Made by a program: the position numbers and the translations under genes
In this document: piece after piece, positions 63,076-64,000 of the stretch
How the letters are laid out: every line of letters begins with the position of its first letter
How positions within the stretch are numbered: the stretch's first letter is position 1
Notes under the pieces: model-generated
Databases searched by the model: none
The model's input: only the letters and a program-made list of their open reading frames with translations
What the model was told of the DNA's origin: nothing
From: Pauljensenia sp018375675
Lineage (GTDB): Bacteria > Actinomycetota > Actinomycetes > Actinomycetales > Actinomycetaceae
DNA length: 64,000 bases
Assembly (NCBI GenBank): GCA_041432705.1
Contig: JAPWAE010000010.1
Coordinates: 1 to 64,000 of the forward strand
Reading direction: 5' to 3'

Positions 63076-64000
63076 CGGTGGACTCCTTCGGGCTGTCGAT
63101 TGCCGCGGCCGGGGCAAGCTCGCCCTCAATGGTGGCGAGGCCGCGCGGCGAGGCAACGGGGGTCTGTCCGGGCAGCGGCGGGACGGGGAATCCGTCCTCG
63201 AAGCCGGTGTATTCGCGCTCGGAGGCGGGGATCTCCTCGGGCTCGCCCTTGTCGGTGAGCCAAATGATCGCCAGGGCGATCAGGAAGAGGACGCCGACGC
63301 CTCCGAAGAGAACGTGGTTGGGCAGCTGCACGAACTGGGTGATGCCGCGCACCAGGGTGACGAGCACGAGCCAGCCCAGGGCGATGGGCATGAGGCGCTT
63401 CCAACCGAGGTTCATGAACTGGTCGTAGCGGAAGCGCAGCAGCGTGGCGCGCGTCCAGATCATCAGGAACATGAAGAACCAGATCTTCAGGAAGAACCAC
63501 AGCAGGCCCCACCAGCCCGAGTTGAGGAACTCGACGTGGGAGAGCGGCCACGGGGCGTGCCATCCGCCGGCGAACATCGTGGTGGCCACGGCCGAGACGT
63601 TGAGCATGTTGACGTACTCGGACAGGTAGTACCAGCCGAACTTCATCGACGAGTACTCGGTCATGTGACCGGCGACGATTTCACCTTCGGCCTCGGGGAG
63701 GTCGAAGGGAAGACGGTTGACTTCACCGACGGCGCTAATGCAGTAGATGACGAATGCCGGGAACAGGGTGAATGCCCACCAGAACTGTCCCTGAGCTGCG
63801 ACGATCTGCGAGGTGGACATGGAGCCCGACATGAGGAACACGCTCACGAGGGACAGGCCCATGGCCAGTTCGTAGGAGATGACCTGCGCGGAGGAACGCA
63901 CGGCGCCGTACAGCGGGAGGGTCGAGCGGGTCGACCAGCCACCCAGGACGATGCCGTACAGGCCCAGCGAGGCGATCGCCAGGATGTACAGGGAGGCGAC
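63068..64000 (-). CDS. nuoH: NADH-quinone oxidoreductase subunit H, 5' end outside window
   Basis: The frame is open to the window edge, so the start lies beyond 64000. The visible part begins VASLYILAIASLGLYGIVLG, then GWSTRSTLPLYGAVRSSAQV, and continues with NRLPFDLPEAEGEIVAGHMTEYSS, the quinone-site loop of NuoH. It ends with a hydrophilic, Pro/Ala-rich tail, an actinobacterial feature. A GTG at about 63901 is internal and not the real start. Confidence 0.94.
   Translation of the reverse strand, partial: VASLYILAIASLGLYGIVLGGWSTRSTLPLYGAVRSSAQVISYELAMGLSLVSVFLMSGSMSTSQIVAAQGQFWWAFTLFPAFVIYCISAVGEVNRLPFDLPEAEGEIVAGHMTEYSSMKFGWYYLSEYVNMLNVSAVATTMFAGGWHAPWPLSHVEFLNSGWWGLLWFFLKIWFFMFLMIWTRATLLRFRYDQFMNLGWKRLMPIALGWLVLVTLVRGITQFVQLPNHVLFGGVGVLFLIALAIIWLTDKGEPEEIPASEREYTGFEDGFPVPPLPGQTPVASPRGLATIEGELAPAAAIDSPKESTDE

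Overview
The window is high-G+C actinobacterial DNA. Supporting signs are the secE-nusG-rplK-rplA order, an FprA-type ferredoxin reductase, a long C-terminal extension on NuoJ, frequent GTG starts, 1-4 bp start/stop overlaps, and two genes that look leaderless. The gene mix (L-fucose and sialic-acid catabolism, oligopeptide-type ABC transport, an ECF metal/siderophore-type importer, partial complex I) suggests a host-associated member of the Actinomycetaceae (Actinomyces/Schaalia type). The genus is an inference.

0-20.2 kb, all minus strand: an L-fucose locus. Reading in the direction of transcription it holds a sugar ABC transporter (ATPase, permease, lipoprotein), L-fucose isomerase, a rhamnulokinase/fuculokinase-type kinase, a LacI regulator, a FucU mutarotase and a DeoR regulator. 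These are followed by a complete dedicated E2-E3-E1 2-oxoacid/acetoin-dehydrogenase-type complex, a PHP-domain protein, an SrlD-like SDR and a zinc MDR dehydrogenase. No fuculose-phosphate aldolase is present, so the sugar phosphate may be split in an unusual way.

20.3-34.4 kb: an alkyltransferase-like protein, a membrane-anchored unknown, tRNA-Asn and a MerR/TipAS regulator, then about 1 kb of repeats. Next comes the ribosomal block (rplL, rplJ with L10 leader, rplA, rplK, nusG, secE, tRNA-Trp). It is split between rplA and rplJ by a five-gene ECF importer plus IrtAB-like ABC pair with a candidate DtxR/IdeR box.

34.5-38.4 kb, plus strand: aminotransferase, alpha/beta hydrolase, adenosine deaminase, then about 800 bp of non-coding structured repeats. 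These include two copies of a ~122 bp element whose 16 bp terminal stem shows compensatory changes, and a 19-bp-phased GGATAGGTTA array that also occurs at 23 kb.

38.4-50.9 kb: murB and an MFS transporter, then a sialic-acid cluster (nanE, nanK, nanA, an oligopeptide-type ABC transporter with a permease-ATPase fusion, a FadR-type regulator, and a sialidase-like protein without a signal peptide).

51-64 kb: rpmG and three tRNAs, yajQ, htpX, fprA, a polyprenyl diphosphate synthase, and nuoN-M-L-K-J-I plus the 3' part of nuoH.

The word GACGAGGCCGGGGC recurs throughout, as inverted pairs forming terminator-like hairpins between genes and as single copies inside protein linkers. This pattern resembles the DNA uptake sequences of Neisseria and Pasteurellaceae.
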